Positions 10,569-19,387 of a stretch of DNA of 42,024 nt are shown one piece after another. Source of the stretch: Rhizobiales bacterium Ga0077556 (GTDB taxonomy: Bacteria; Pseudomonadota; Alphaproteobacteria; Rhizobiales; Phreatobacteraceae). Numbering within the stretch: the first letter of the stretch is position 1; every line of letters begins with the position of its first letter. Location of the stretch: positions 1 through 42,024 of the forward strand of contig LNFH01000370.1 in the NCBI GenBank assembly GCA_001464235.1, written 5' to 3'. A program made the position numbers and the translations under genes. The notes under the pieces were generated by a model. The model searched no databases. It was given only the letters and a program-made list of their open reading frames with translations, and was not told where the DNA came from.

Positions 10569-10827
10569 CCATGCGGGCGGCCATGAGGAGCATGGGGACA
10601 GGCCGCCCCGCCGCCCGGCGGCCCCGCTCTTCATGGCGGCGCTCAGATCACGGACGGGTCTGGTGCCGGGACGCGTCCACGTCCCGGCAGGGCACGCCGC
10701 CGTCCCGTTCCGGAACATCCGGCGGCCCTTGTGCGGTACATCGCAAGGGGAGGGCCCGGACGCGGGTTTCGTGCCATTCCGGCCTGTCCCGCTTGCGGAC
10801 GGGGTGAAGGAACCGTAAACGCCGCGC

Positions 10828-13287
10828 GTGTCCCATCCGGCCCTCCCCATCGATGCCGTCATTCCCGACCTGACGCGTGCGCTCGCGGCCGGTCCGCGCG
10901 CCGTGGTGGTGGCGCCGCCGGGGGCCGGCAAGTCGACGCGCGTGCCGCTCGTGCTGATGGAGGAGTCCTGGACCGGGACGGGCAAGATCCTCGTGCTGGA
11001 GCCCCGGCGCATCGCCGCGCGGGCCGTCGCCGACCGCATGGCGCGGACGCTGGGGGAAGAGGTCGGGGGCCGGGTCGGCCTCCGCGTGCGCTTCGGTTCG
11101 AAGGTGTCGTCGCGGACGCGGGTCGAGGTGGTGACCGAGGGCATCTTCACCCGCATGATCCTCGACGACCCCGCGCTGACGGGGGTTGCCGCGGTGCTGT
11201 TCGACGAGTTCCACGAGCGCAGCCTCGACGCCGATCTCGGCCTCGCCCTGGCGCTCGACGCGCAGGGGGCCCTGCGCGAGGACCTGCGCATCCTCGTCAT
11301 GTCGGCGACGCTCGACGGCGCGCGGGTGGCGCGGCTCCTTTCCGATGCGCCCCTCATCGAGAGCGCCGGCCGCGCCTTTCCCGTAACGACGCGCCACGTG
11401 GGGCGGGATCCCGCGGCCCGGCTCGAGGACGAGGTGGCGCGGGTGGTGCGCCGGGCGCTGGCGGAGGAACCCGGATCGGCGCTGGTCTTCCTGCCGGGAG
11501 CCTCCGAGATCCGCCGCACAGCCGATCTCCTCGCCGCGACGGTGAAGGACCCGGCCGTCGACGTCGTCCAACTCTTCGGCGCCCTGGACCGGGCGGACCA
11601 GGACCGCGCCATCGAGCCGGCGCCGGCCGGGCGGCGCAAGGTGGTTCTGGCGACCTCCATCGCCGAGACCTCGCTGACCATCGAGGGCGTGCGGATCGTC
11701 GTCGATTGCGGCCTCGCCCGCGTCCCCCGCTTCGAGCCCGACCTCGGGCTGACGCGGCTCGAGACGGTGCGCGTGTCGCGCGCCGCCGCCGACCAGCGCC
11801 GCGGCCGCGCCGGCCGCACCGAGCCCGGCGTCTGCTACCGGCTGTGGGACGAGGCGCAGGAGGGTGCCTTTCCGGCCTATGCGACGCCCGAGATCCTCGC
11901 CGCCGACCTCTCCTCCTTCCTGCTCGACTGCGCCGCCTGGGGCGTCGGCGATCCGACGAGCCTCGCCTTCCTCGATCCGCCGCCGAAGCCGGCGCTGGCG
12001 GAGGCGCACGCGCTGCTCGATAGCCTCGCCGCCCTCGACGCGGACGGTCGCATCACCGCCGAGGGCAAGGTGCTGCGCGGCCTGCCGCTCACCCCGCGCC
12101 TGGCCCGCATGGTGGTGGACGCGAGCGCCCGCGGCGAGGGACGGCTCGCCGCCGATCTCGCCCTGCTGGTGTCCGAGCGTGGCCTCGGCGGCGAAGACGT
12201 CCATCTCGGCCACCGGCTCGACCGGCTGCGCACCGACCGCTCGCGCCGCGCCGAGGACGCCCGGCGGATGGCGGCCGGCTGGCTGCGGGAGGTGAAGGGC
12301 GCGCCCGACACCGGGTCGGGTCCGGAGCGGGCCGGTGCGGTGCTGGCGCTGGCCTTTCCCGACCGCATCGCCCGGGCGCGCGGCAAGGACGGAGACTTCG
12401 TCCTCGCCAACGGCCGCGGCGGGTCGGTCGATCCCGCCTCGCCGCTCGCCCGGGAGACCTTCCTCGCGGTGGCGGAGATCGGCGGTGTCGCGGCCAGGGC
12501 GCGCATCCTCTCGGCCGCGCCGATCAGCCTCGCCGAGATCGAGGAGGGTTTTGCCGACAGGATCGAGACGCGCGAGGACGTGACCTTCGACAAGGCCGCC
12601 GCGGCGCTGCGGTCGAAGCGCTCGCGCCGGCTCGGGGCCGTCAATCTCGGCGAACAGACCCTCGCCGTGCCGGCGGACGAGGCGAGCGCCGCCAGGCTCG
12701 CCGAGGGCATCGCCCAGATCGGCCTTCACCGCCTGCCCTGGACCAAGGCGCAGCTGGCGCTGCGCCACCGCGTCGCCTTCCTGCGCCGGGTGGACGAGAG
12801 CTTTCCCGACCTGTCGGACGAGACCCTGGCCGCCACAGCCGCCGACTGGCTGGCACCGCACATCCTCGGCAAGTCGGCATTGTCGCAGATCGGCGCTGAT
12901 GATCTCGGCAACGCCCTCGACCAGTTGGTGCCGTGGGACGTGAAGCGGCGGATCGAGACCGACCTGCCCAGCCACTTCGACGCGCCGTCCGGCCAGCGCC
13001 ACCCCATCGACTACGAGGGGGAGGAGCCGGTGCTGTCGATCCGGGTGCAGGAGCTGTTCGGCCTCGCCGTCCATCCGAGCGTGGCGCGCGGCAAGATCCC
13101 CCTGGTCGTGGAGCTCCTGTCGCCGGCGCACCGGCCGGTTCAGGTGACGCGCGACCTCCCGGGATTCTGGAAGGGCTCATGGCAGGCGGTGAAGTCAGAG
13201 ATGAAGGGCCGCTATCCGCGCCATCCCTGGCCCGACGACCCCGCTGCCGCCGCTGCGACGCACCGGGCGAAGCCGCGGGGGACGTGA
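10828..13287 (+). CDS. hrpB: ATP-dependent helicase HrpB
   Basis: An 819-residue DEAH-family helicase at the usual HrpB length. Walker A APPGAGKST is at residues 29-37, the DEFH box at 126-129 (LFDEFHERS), motif III is MSATLDG, and motif VI is QRRGRAGR. The HrpB-specific C-terminal domain is present and ends RYPRHPWPDDP. The protein is presumed to unwind RNA or nucleoprotein complexes; its cellular role in alphaproteobacteria is poorly defined. It starts at GTG 10828 with no clear ribosome-binding site, so a slightly different start is possible. It converges on the TPR lipoprotein gene with only 7 bp between stop codons. Confidence 0.95.
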   Translation: MSHPALPIDAVIPDLTRALAAGPRAVVVAPPGAGKSTRVPLVLMEESWTGTGKILVLEPRRIAARAVADRMARTLGEEVGGRVGLRVRFGSKVSSRTRVEVVTEGIFTRMILDDPALTGVAAVLFDEFHERSLDADLGLALALDAQGALREDLRILVMSATLDGARVARLLSDAPLIESAGRAFPVTTRHVGRDPAARLEDEVARVVRRALAEEPGSALVFLPGASEIRRTADLLAATVKDPAVDVVQLFGALDRADQDRAIEPAPAGRRKVVLATSIAETSLTIEGVRIVVDCGLARVPRFEPDLGLTRLETVRVSRAAADQRRGRAGRTEPGVCYRLWDEAQEGAFPAYATPEILAADLSSFLLDCAAWGVGDPTSLAFLDPPPKPALAEAHALLDSLAALDADGRITAEGKVLRGLPLTPRLARMVVDASARGEGRLAADLALLVSERGLGGEDVHLGHRLDRLRTDRSRRAEDARRMAAGWLREVKGAPDTGSGPERAGAVLALAFPDRIARARGKDGDFVLANGRGGSVDPASPLARETFLAVAEIGGVAARARILSAAPISLAEIEEGFADRIETREDVTFDKAAAALRSKRSRRLGAVNLGEQTLAVPADEASAARLAEGIAQIGLHRLPWTKAQLALRHRVAFLRRVDESFPDLSDETLAATAADWLAPHILGKSALSQIGADDLGNALDQLVPWDVKRRIETDLPSHFDAPSGQRHPIDYEGEEPVLSIRVQELFGLAVHPSVARGKIPLVVELLSPAHRPVQVTRDLPGFWKGSWQAVKSEMKGRYPRHPWPDDPAAAAATHRAKPRGT

Positions 13288-13294
13288 GAAGGCC

Positions 13295-14161
13295 TCACCC
13301 CCGAGGAGCGGGGGGCGTGGCGGCAGCGGCCGGAGCGGCCGGCGCCTGCGCACCGGGGCGCTGGGCCTGCCCGCGCCGCTCGCTCTGGCGGATCTGCGCC
13401 CACGAGTTCTGCTGCGTCACCATGGAGCGCAGGTAGGCGACGTTCTGCTCGGCCTCGGCGGGCGGCAGGTCCTTGCGGGCGATCTCCTCGGCCTCGGCGA
13501 AACGGCCCTGGAGGCCGACGACGAGGGCGAGGTTCTGGCGCACGCGCTTGTCGGCCTGGGGATGGCCGGCCGCCTGGCGCAGGGCCTGCTCGGCCTGGGG
13601 GAGCTGGCGCGAGAGGGCGTAGGACAGGCCGAGGTTGGAGAGGATCGCCGGCTCGCCCGGGGCGATCTTCAGGGCGTCGTTGTAGAGGGCCTGGGCCTCT
13701 TGAGGCCGGCCCATCTGGTCGTAGATGGAGGCCTGGACGTTGATGATGCGCCAGTCAGGCTGATCGGGCCGGTGGGCGCGACCGAGCACCTGGAGCGCCT
13801 GGTCGTGGCGGCCCGCATCGGCGAGCGCGCGGCCGAACTCGCCCATCAGCGTGAGGTTGCGGGGCTCGCGGATGGCGACGCGCTCCAGCACCGCGACCGC
13901 CTGGACGGACTGGCCGGTGGCGCGCAGGGCGCGGGCATAGCGCATGGCGTTGCCGGTGTCGGTCGGCGTCGAGCGGTAGCGGGCGGCGAGGCCCTCGATC
14001 TCGCTGCGCGCCGCCTGCTCGCCATAGGGCGCCGACGGCACCGAGCCGGTGATGTCGCCGCCACCGCCGCGGCGGGCGCTCAGCGAACAGCCGCCCGAGA
14101 CGAGGGCGGCGAGGGTGACGACGAGGACGAGGGGCCGGACAGACAGGGACGCATTCGGCAT
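13295..14161 (-). CDS. TPR-repeat lipoprotein, TadD-like
   Basis: A 288-residue protein that starts at ATG 14161. The N-terminus has a hydrophobic signal ending VSGGCSLS, a weak lipobox with a lipidation cysteine near residue 25. It is followed by a glycine-rich linker and then four or five tetratricopeptide repeats, for example LGRAHRPDQPDWRIINVQAS and YNDALKIAPGEPAILSNLG. The C-terminus is a disordered Ala/Pro/Gln tail. This layout matches TadD, the pilotin-like lipoprotein of Tad pilus systems, which fits the TadG-like gene 3 kb away. Since the remaining tad genes are absent, a generic outer-membrane TPR lipoprotein is the alternative. Confidence 0.75.
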   Translation of the reverse strand: MPNASLSVRPLVLVVTLAALVSGGCSLSARRGGGGDITGSVPSAPYGEQAARSEIEGLAARYRSTPTDTGNAMRYARALRATGQSVQAVAVLERVAIREPRNLTLMGEFGRALADAGRHDQALQVLGRAHRPDQPDWRIINVQASIYDQMGRPQEAQALYNDALKIAPGEPAILSNLGLSYALSRQLPQAEQALRQAAGHPQADKRVRQNLALVVGLQGRFAEAEEIARKDLPPAEAEQNVAYLRSMVTQQNSWAQIRQSERRGQAQRPGAQAPAAPAAAATPPAPRG

Positions 14162-14209
14162 GACGGACTCCGCGGGACAGGACGTGCGGCTGGTCGTCAG
14201 GTCATAATC

Positions 14210-14223
14210 CGTTAACGTTAACG
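14210..14223. promoter_or_regulatory. 14-bp palindrome upstream of the TPR lipoprotein gene
   Basis: CGTTAACGTTAACG is perfectly symmetric and contains two GTTAAC units. It lies 49 bp upstream of the TadD-like start and is AT-rich against its surroundings, so it may be an operator or part of the promoter. The spacing does not fit a full CtrA site (TTAA-N7-TTAA). Confidence 0.35.
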
Positions 14224-14238
14224 AGCCGCTAAGACGGC

Positions 14239-15597
14239 TCAGTCGCGGCGGCGGCTGCGGGCCGGCGGCTGCACCCAGCGCAGCGCCTGGTCGGCGGCAC
14301 GCTCTCCGGAAGCCCAGGCGCCGCCCACCGTGCCCCAGAGGCCCTCGTCGGTGGCTTCGCCGGCGAAGAGGATCCGCTGGCCGACGGGCTCGGCGAGGCG
14401 CAGCCGCTGTCCCGTGGCGCCGGGCCCTGCGACGGACCAGGCGCCGCGGACGAAGGGGTCGGTCGCCCAGGAGGTGACGTGGACCTCGCCCATGACGCGG
14501 CGGGCCTGCGGGCCGAACTCGTTGCCGATGAACTCCGCCGCGAAGGCCTTCATGGTGGCCGGGCCCGCCGTGGCGAGATCGCGGGCGAAGCTGCCGCCGA
14601 CGTCGAGATACCACCAGTCGGAGCCGCCGATGCGGGCGAGCGGCTTGGCGGTGGCGGCGGTATCGGCCTTGACGACGAAGGGCTCGTCGGCCTGAGCCTC
14701 CAGCGGATTGCCGGGCAGGTGGACGATGAGATGCTCGTAGGCGCCGCAGGTGAGCGCGGCGATGGCGTCGGCCTGGCGCTTCGGCAGGGCGGGCGTGAAG
14801 CGGATGACTCCGGCGGCGAGGACGGCGGTGGAGACTGTGACGACGGCGGCGCGGGCGCGGATGGTGCCGCCCGGCGTCTCCACGACGACGCCCCGGCCCG
14901 ACCAGTCGACCCGCGTCACCGCCGTCGACAGGCGGATCGGCAGGCCCTCGGCGAGCTTCGCCAGAATCGCGCCGTAGCTCTGGCGGCAGAACAGGTCGCG
15001 CGTCTCGACGGCGTTGTAGAAGTCGACGCAGGAGATCTCGGCGATCTCCTTGCCGGAATCCCACGCCCCCTTCAGGAAGGCCACGGTCGCCTGCCAGTCG
15101 CGCAGGTTGGTGGGCATGGCGGCGGCGAGCGAGATCTCGCGGCCCGCCTCACCCGCGTCGAGGATGGCGCGCTGGGCGCGGGTGAGGGCCGAGGCATAGG
15201 CCTCCCACTCGCCCTCGCGGGGACGGCGGCCCTTGACGAGAAGGCGCGCCCGCTCGGGATCGTCGTAGAGCTGGAAGCCGCTCGCGCGCGCCAGCGGCAC
15301 CAGCGGATTCTCTTCCGGCGCGTGAATCCAGTGGGCGCCGAGGTCCATCGGCACGCCGAAGTTGACGGTGTCGGCAATGCAGCGGCCGCCGGCCCGGTCC
15401 TTGGCCTCGAGCACGATCACCGTGCGCCCGGCCGCGGTCAGCTTGCGCGCTGCGGCGATGCCGGCGGCGCCCGCGCCGATCACCACCACGTCCACCTCGG
15501 CGGGCGAAGGGCGCGTGCCCTGGCCGAGCGCGGGGGTTGCGGGGACGAGCGCGGAGGCGGCGAGCAGGTGGCGCCGGGTCATCAACGGTCCGTTCAT
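14239..15597 (-). CDS. Flavin monoamine oxidase family protein, Tat-exported
   Basis: A 452-residue FAD enzyme of the amine oxidase family, which oxidises primary or polyamines to aldehydes with release of H2O2. The start MNGPLMTRRHLLAASALVP gives a twin-arginine signal with a cut near ALGQ; translation may instead begin at the second ATG (15582). The FAD-binding motif is VVIGAGAAGIAAARKL followed by LEAKDRAGGRC, and the C-terminal FAD motif is LFAGEATDEGLWGTVGGAW. It lies 77 bp downstream of the TadD-like gene's start, on the same strand and upstream of it in transcription. The exact amine substrate cannot be told; some family members are tryptophan or lysine oxidases. Confidence 0.88.
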   Translation of the reverse strand: MNGPLMTRRHLLAASALVPATPALGQGTRPSPAEVDVVVIGAGAAGIAAARKLTAAGRTVIVLEAKDRAGGRCIADTVNFGVPMDLGAHWIHAPEENPLVPLARASGFQLYDDPERARLLVKGRRPREGEWEAYASALTRAQRAILDAGEAGREISLAAAMPTNLRDWQATVAFLKGAWDSGKEIAEISCVDFYNAVETRDLFCRQSYGAILAKLAEGLPIRLSTAVTRVDWSGRGVVVETPGGTIRARAAVVTVSTAVLAAGVIRFTPALPKRQADAIAALTCGAYEHLIVHLPGNPLEAQADEPFVVKADTAATAKPLARIGGSDWWYLDVGGSFARDLATAGPATMKAFAAEFIGNEFGPQARRVMGEVHVTSWATDPFVRGAWSVAGPGATGQRLRLAEPVGQRILFAGEATDEGLWGTVGGAWASGERAADQALRWVQPPARSRRRD

Positions 15598-15747
15598 CGT
15601 GCTGGGCGATTCCCGATCATGGCTGACGCCTATAACAGGCAAATGGCAGCTTCGCGGCGATCGGGACGGCAAACGTGAACCCCTTGTCAACCCGGGGCGA
15701 CAGAGACTTTGCCGTCCGCAAAAGGACGTCCCTGGGGAGGGACCACC

Positions 15748-16543
15748 ATGGGAGACCGCATACTCGATGCCTTGGGGCGGCGCATCGCCGCCGTCCTGGA
15801 CAAGCGCTCGCCCGGCTACGAGCCGACGACGCCGAGCGACCCCAACGCGCTGCGCGCCGCGCTCCGCCCGGGGGACATCCTGCTGGTCGAGGGCGACACG
15901 CGCATCTCGGCCGTCATCAAATACCTGACACAGTCGACCTGGTCGCATGCGGCCATGTATGTCGGCCCCATCGAGGGCCTTTGCGAGCCCGACGGCGAAC
16001 CCCACGTGCTGGTGGAGGCCTATCTCGGCGAGGGCGTCATCTCCGCGCCGCTGTCCAAGTATCGCGAGTTCCACACCCGCGTCTGCCGGCCCGTGGGCCT
16101 CACCGAGGCCGACCAGCAGCAGGCCTGCCGGTTCATGATCGAGCGCATCGGCCTCGACTACGACCTGAAGAACATCCTCGACATGCTGCGCTTCCTCATC
16201 CCCCTGGATGATCGCCTTCGGCTCGGGCGATCCGACGCGGGCGATCTGCTCGACGCTCATCGCCCAGGCCTTCGAGACGGTGCGCTACCCGATCCTCCCG
16301 AAGGTGGAGCGCTGCGCGAAGGACGGAGAGCAGCGGGTGAAGGGACAGGCGGCGCGGCGGGAGATCCTGCACATCCGCCACCACTCGCTCTACGCGCCGC
16401 GCGACTTCGACATCTCGCCCTATTTCGCCATCGTCAAGCCGACGATCCAGCGCGGCTTCAACTACAAGAAACTGCGCTGGGGCGACGCCCCGGCCGAGCC
16501 GGCCGGCGAGGACGCCGCGCCGACCCTCAGCAGCGTCGCCTGA
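15748..16543 (+). pseudogene. YiiX/YebB-like permuted NlpC/P60 (papain-like) cysteine hydrolase, frameshifted
   Basis: A lipoyl-hydrolase or peptidase-like protein of the circularly permuted papain fold. From ATG 15748, with GGGGAGG at 15734-15740, the first frame carries LRPGDILLVEGDTRIS and WSHAAMYVG with the presumed catalytic His67. Near 16203-16208, after LRFLIP, the match moves to the next frame with MIAFGSGDPTRAICSTLIAQAF, where the presumed catalytic Cys lies, and ends at 16543 after SPYFAIVKPTIQRGF. In relatives as I recall them, a short basic block (a TPPVP-RWRRR type) stands between these parts; here it is missing. So the loss is a short deletion of more than one base, splitting the catalytic pair between frames. 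Confidence 0.82.
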
Positions 16544-16553
16544 GCCGTAGTCG

Positions 16554-17216
16554 CTACAGCAGGCCGTGCTTGCGGAAGGCCTCGGCGAGCGACATGCCCG
16601 CCTCGAGATCGGCGCGCATGCGCCGCTCGCCGGTGATCTTGGTCATGGCGGTGGAGAGCACGGCGAGCGCCTGGGCGCGCGGCACGACCACCACGCCGTC
16701 GACGTCGCCGACCAGCACGTCGCCGGGCGCGATGGTGACGCCGCCGATGGTGATCGGCACGTCCTTCTCCACCATCATGCCCCGGTACTGGGTGTCGGCG
16801 GGCGACAGCGCCGCGGTGAAGACCGGAAAGCCCATCGCGCGGATGGCGACCACGTCGCGGGCGGCGCCATCGGTGAGGAAGCCGGCCGCCTCGAGATGAC
16901 GGGCGCGGGTGGAGAGGAGTTCGCCCCAAGGGCCGATGTCGGTGTTGCCGCCGGTCGCCATGACGCAGACCTCGCCGGGCTTGAGGTCGTCGACGAGGGC
17001 GATCTCGAGGTCGTAGATGCCCTCGACGAAACCGCTGATGACCTTGTAGCCGCCGGTGCGCGCCGGGCCGAAGAGAACGGTGCCGTCGTCCACCGGCCGG
17101 ATGGAGGGCGGCAGGATCTGGTGGTGCAGGCCGTGCTCGTCGAGCGCGTCCGACACGGGCGCGGCGGCGATGACGGGCCGTGCCGCGGCGATGATGTCGT
17201 CGAAGGTGTCGGTCAT
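16554..17216 (-). CDS. RraA family protein (putative 4-hydroxy-4-methyl-2-oxoglutarate aldolase-like)
   Basis: A 220-residue protein starting at ATG 17216. It shows the RraA/dimethylmenaquinone-methyltransferase fold signatures: GPARTGGYKVISG, the metal-pocket region TGGNTDIGPWGELLSTRA, then GFLTDGAARDVVAIRAMGFP and GDVLVGDVDGVVVVPRAQA. Characterised relatives are either regulators of RNase E (RraA) or class II aldolases acting on 4-carboxy- or 4-hydroxy-4-methyl-2-oxoglutarate, both intermediates of protocatechuate breakdown. Context favours a metabolic enzyme: it is the last gene of a minus-strand cluster with a racemase and an enoyl-CoA hydratase, and pobA is about 13 kb away. It converges on the YiiX-like gene with a 10-bp gap. 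Confidence 0.85.
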   Translation of the reverse strand: MTDTFDDIIAAARPVIAAAPVSDALDEHGLHHQILPPSIRPVDDGTVLFGPARTGGYKVISGFVEGIYDLEIALVDDLKPGEVCVMATGGNTDIGPWGELLSTRARHLEAAGFLTDGAARDVVAIRAMGFPVFTAALSPADTQYRGMMVEKDVPITIGGVTIAPGDVLVGDVDGVVVVPRAQALAVLSTAMTKITGERRMRADLEAGMSLAEAFRKHGLL

Positions 17217-17269
17217 GCGGGCTGTTCCTCCTGTTCGTTGCCGGGAGGATAGGGCGTTCAGCGCCGGTG

Positions 17270-18031
17270 TCAGCCCGCCTTCTTCGCAAGGAAGGCGCGC
17301 ACACCCTCCATGAAGGCCGGCTTGACGATGAGGCCGATCTGCGTCTCCCGCTCCGCGTCGAGCTGGGAGGCGAGGTCGCTCGTCTCGGCGCGGTCCATCA
17401 GCCGGCGGATCTCGAAGAAGGCTTCCGCCGAGCCGCGGCCGAGCCGCGTGGCGAGGGCGCGCGCCGCGGGGAGGCACTCGGCGTCGTCGACGCAGGTCCA
17501 GACGAGGCCCCATTCGGCCGCCTTCTCGGCCGGCAGCTTGTCGCCGAGCAGCGCGAGGGCACGGGCCCGGGCGCGGCCAATGGCGCGCGGCAGAAACCAG
17601 GTGACGCCGAGATCGGGGACGAGGCCGAGCTGCGGGCCGAAGGTCAGCACGAAGGAGGCGGAGCGGGCCGCCACCGCGATGTCGCAGGAGAGCGCGAGGC
17701 CGACGCCGGCGCCGGCGGCCACCCCGTTGATGGCGGCGACGGTCGGCTTCGGAAAGTCGTCGATGGCGAGGATCAGCGGGTTGTAGAGGTCGCGCATGGC
17801 GGCGTTGACCCCCTCGCCGGTGGGGGCGAGGCCGCCGGCGAGGTCGGCGCCGGCGCAGAAGCCGCGGCCGTTGCCTGTGAGCACCAGCGCCTTGACCGCG
17901 GGATCGACACGCGCCTCGGCGAGGGCCTTCAGGGCGCCGCGGACGAGGTCGTCGTTGAAGGCGTTGAGACGGTCCGGGCGGTCGAGGGTCATCGTCGCGA
18001 TGCCCTCTGAGACCTCATAGGTGACGGCCAT
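17270..18031 (-). CDS. Enoyl-CoA hydratase/isomerase family protein
   Basis: A 253-residue crotonase-fold enzyme. The oxyanion-hole regions are visible as GRGFCAGADLAG and AAINGVAAGAGVGLAL, followed by FGPQLGLVPDLGVTWFLPR. The pattern of an aspartate in the second active-site loop (LVPDLG) in place of the glutamate pair of true hydratases resembles the PaaG-type isomerases, so a 2,3-dehydroacyl-CoA or epoxyphenylacetyl-CoA isomerase role is possible. The start is ATG 18031, 3 bp after the racemase stop, so the two are certainly cotranscribed. The cluster looks like a branched or aromatic acyl-CoA degradation unit. Confidence 0.9.
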   Translation of the reverse strand: MAVTYEVSEGIATMTLDRPDRLNAFNDDLVRGALKALAEARVDPAVKALVLTGNGRGFCAGADLAGGLAPTGEGVNAAMRDLYNPLILAIDDFPKPTVAAINGVAAGAGVGLALSCDIAVAARSASFVLTFGPQLGLVPDLGVTWFLPRAIGRARARALALLGDKLPAEKAAEWGLVWTCVDDAECLPAARALATRLGRGSAEAFFEIRRLMDRAETSDLASQLDAERETQIGLIVKPAFMEGVRAFLAKKAG

Positions 18032-18034
18032 GGT

Positions 18035-19154
18035 TCAGGTCCTTTCGGCGACGAGGCCTGCGGTGAGCGCCGCGTCGATTTCGGTTTGGGAGAGGCCGGC
18101 CGCGGCGAGCACGGCGCGCGTTTCGGCGCCGGGTCCGCGGGCGGGCGGCGCGGCCTCGGTCGGCGTGCCGGAGAAGCGGGGCGCGGGCCGCGGCACCGGG
18201 CCCTCGGGCGTCTCGAGGAAGGTGCCGCGGGCGACGTTGTGCGGGTGGGTCGCGGCCTCCCGCGGATCGAGCACCGGCGCGTAGCAGATCTCCCGGCCGT
18301 CGAGCAGGGCGGTCCATTCGTCCCGCGTCTTCGACCGGAAGGTCGCGGCGATGGCCTCGCGCAGGTCCGGCCACATGGCCTTGTCCCACTGTTTCGCGAA
18401 GCGCGGATCGGAGAGGTTCAGGCCCTTCAGCAGCTCGGCGTAGAACTGCGGCTCCAGCGAGCCGATGGAGACGTACTTGCCGTCGGCGGTGTCGTAGACG
18501 CCGTAGAAGGGCGCGCCGCCGTCGAGCATGTTGGCCTCGCGCGCCACCTTCCAGGTGCCGGCATTGATCATGCCGAAGATCATGGTGCCGAGCACCGCCG
18601 CGCCATCGACCATGGCGGCGTCCACCACCTGGCCGCGGCCGGTGCTCTTCGCGCCGTAGAGGGCGGCGACCATGCCGAGCGCCAGCATCATGCCGCCGCC
18701 GCCGAAATCGGCCGCGAGGTTGAGCGGGGGCACCGGCGGGCGGTCGGCGGGTCCGAGCGGCCAGAGCATGCCGGAGAGGGCGAGGTAGTTGATGTCGTGG
18801 CCCGGCGCCGGGCCATAGGGCCCGTCCTGGCCCCAGCCGGTCATGCGGCCGGCAGACGTCGGGTCCGAGGCCGAGGCGCTCCATGACGCCGGGGCGGAAG
18901 CCCTCCAGCAGGGCGTCGGCACCGGCGATGATCTTCAGCACGAGGTCGGCGGCGCCCGGCTTCTTCAGGTCGACGGCGACCGAGCGGCGGCCACGGCCGA
19001 GGGCATCGCCGGCGTTCCAGGCGGCGCTGCCGGCCCGGTCGATGCGGATGACGTCGGCGCCGAGGTCGGCCAGCATCATGGCGCAGAAGGGCCCGGGGCC
19101 GAGGCCCTGGAACTCGACGATGGTCACGCCGGTAAGCGGGCCGCTTCTGGTCAC
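18035..19154 (-). pseudogene. Alpha-methylacyl-CoA racemase (CaiB/BaiF family), frameshifted
   Basis: This encodes a racemase that inverts the 2-methyl centre of branched acyl-CoAs before beta-oxidation. The start is GTG 19154, with GGGGAGGA a few bases upstream. The first frame reads LTGVTIVEFQGLGPGPFC to FRPGVMERLGLGPDVC at about 18852. From about 18850 the match continues in another frame with GRMTGWGQDGPY, then GHDINYLALSG with the catalytic His and NLAADFGGGGMM with the catalytic Asp of this family, to the stop at 18035. Relatives have roughly nine more residues between GPDVC and GRMTGWG, so a short deletion that shifts the frame fits best. The gene heads the racemase/hydratase/RraA operon. 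Confidence 0.87.
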
Positions 19155-19297
19155 TTGGGTTCCTCCCCGGCCGCCGTGCTGCGGCCCCATGCTTTGGGCG
19201 AAACGCTAAAGCCGGACCGGCGACAGTCAAGGCGACGGCAACCGGCCTTCCGGGGGAGGCCGAAGGGCGGACGCGGGGGCGCGCGACCAAATGGGCG

Positions 19298-19326
19298 TTG
19301 CATTTTGAGCCCGAGCGGCCATCTAT
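19298..19326 (+). promoter_or_regulatory. Possible sigma-70-type promoter of the chaperedoxin gene
   Basis: TTGCAT (19298-19303) and ATCTAT (19321-19326) are separated by 17 bp and lie about 60 bp upstream of the ATG at 19388. The match to TTGACA/TATAAT is partial, and support is by position only. Confidence 0.3.
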
Positions 19327-19387
19327 GCGACGACTGAAACGGTGCATGCGCGGTGACCCGGGGGGCTCCCGCGCGAGGGAGAGGTCC

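Larger units (their letters stand above)
10294..10827. other. 534-bp gap between the TadG-like gene and hrpB
   Basis: I see no convincing gene here; the reading frames present have no recognisable domains or good starts. The gap holds a perfect 21-bp palindrome (10458-10478), the second copy of the 30-bp hairpin (10538-10568), and presumably the divergent promoters of the TadG-like gene and hrpB. The part around 10350-10480 is visibly less GC-rich than the neighbouring genes. Confidence 0.6.

Noticed and set aside
10648-13131. 827-codon minus-strand frame opposite hrpB
   Set aside because: The composition is that of an antisense shadow, and hrpB is complete on the other strand.
14210-14223. 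CtrA-binding site before the TadD-like gene
   Set aside because: The two TTAA units are separated by 2 bp, not the 7 bp required for a full CtrA site.
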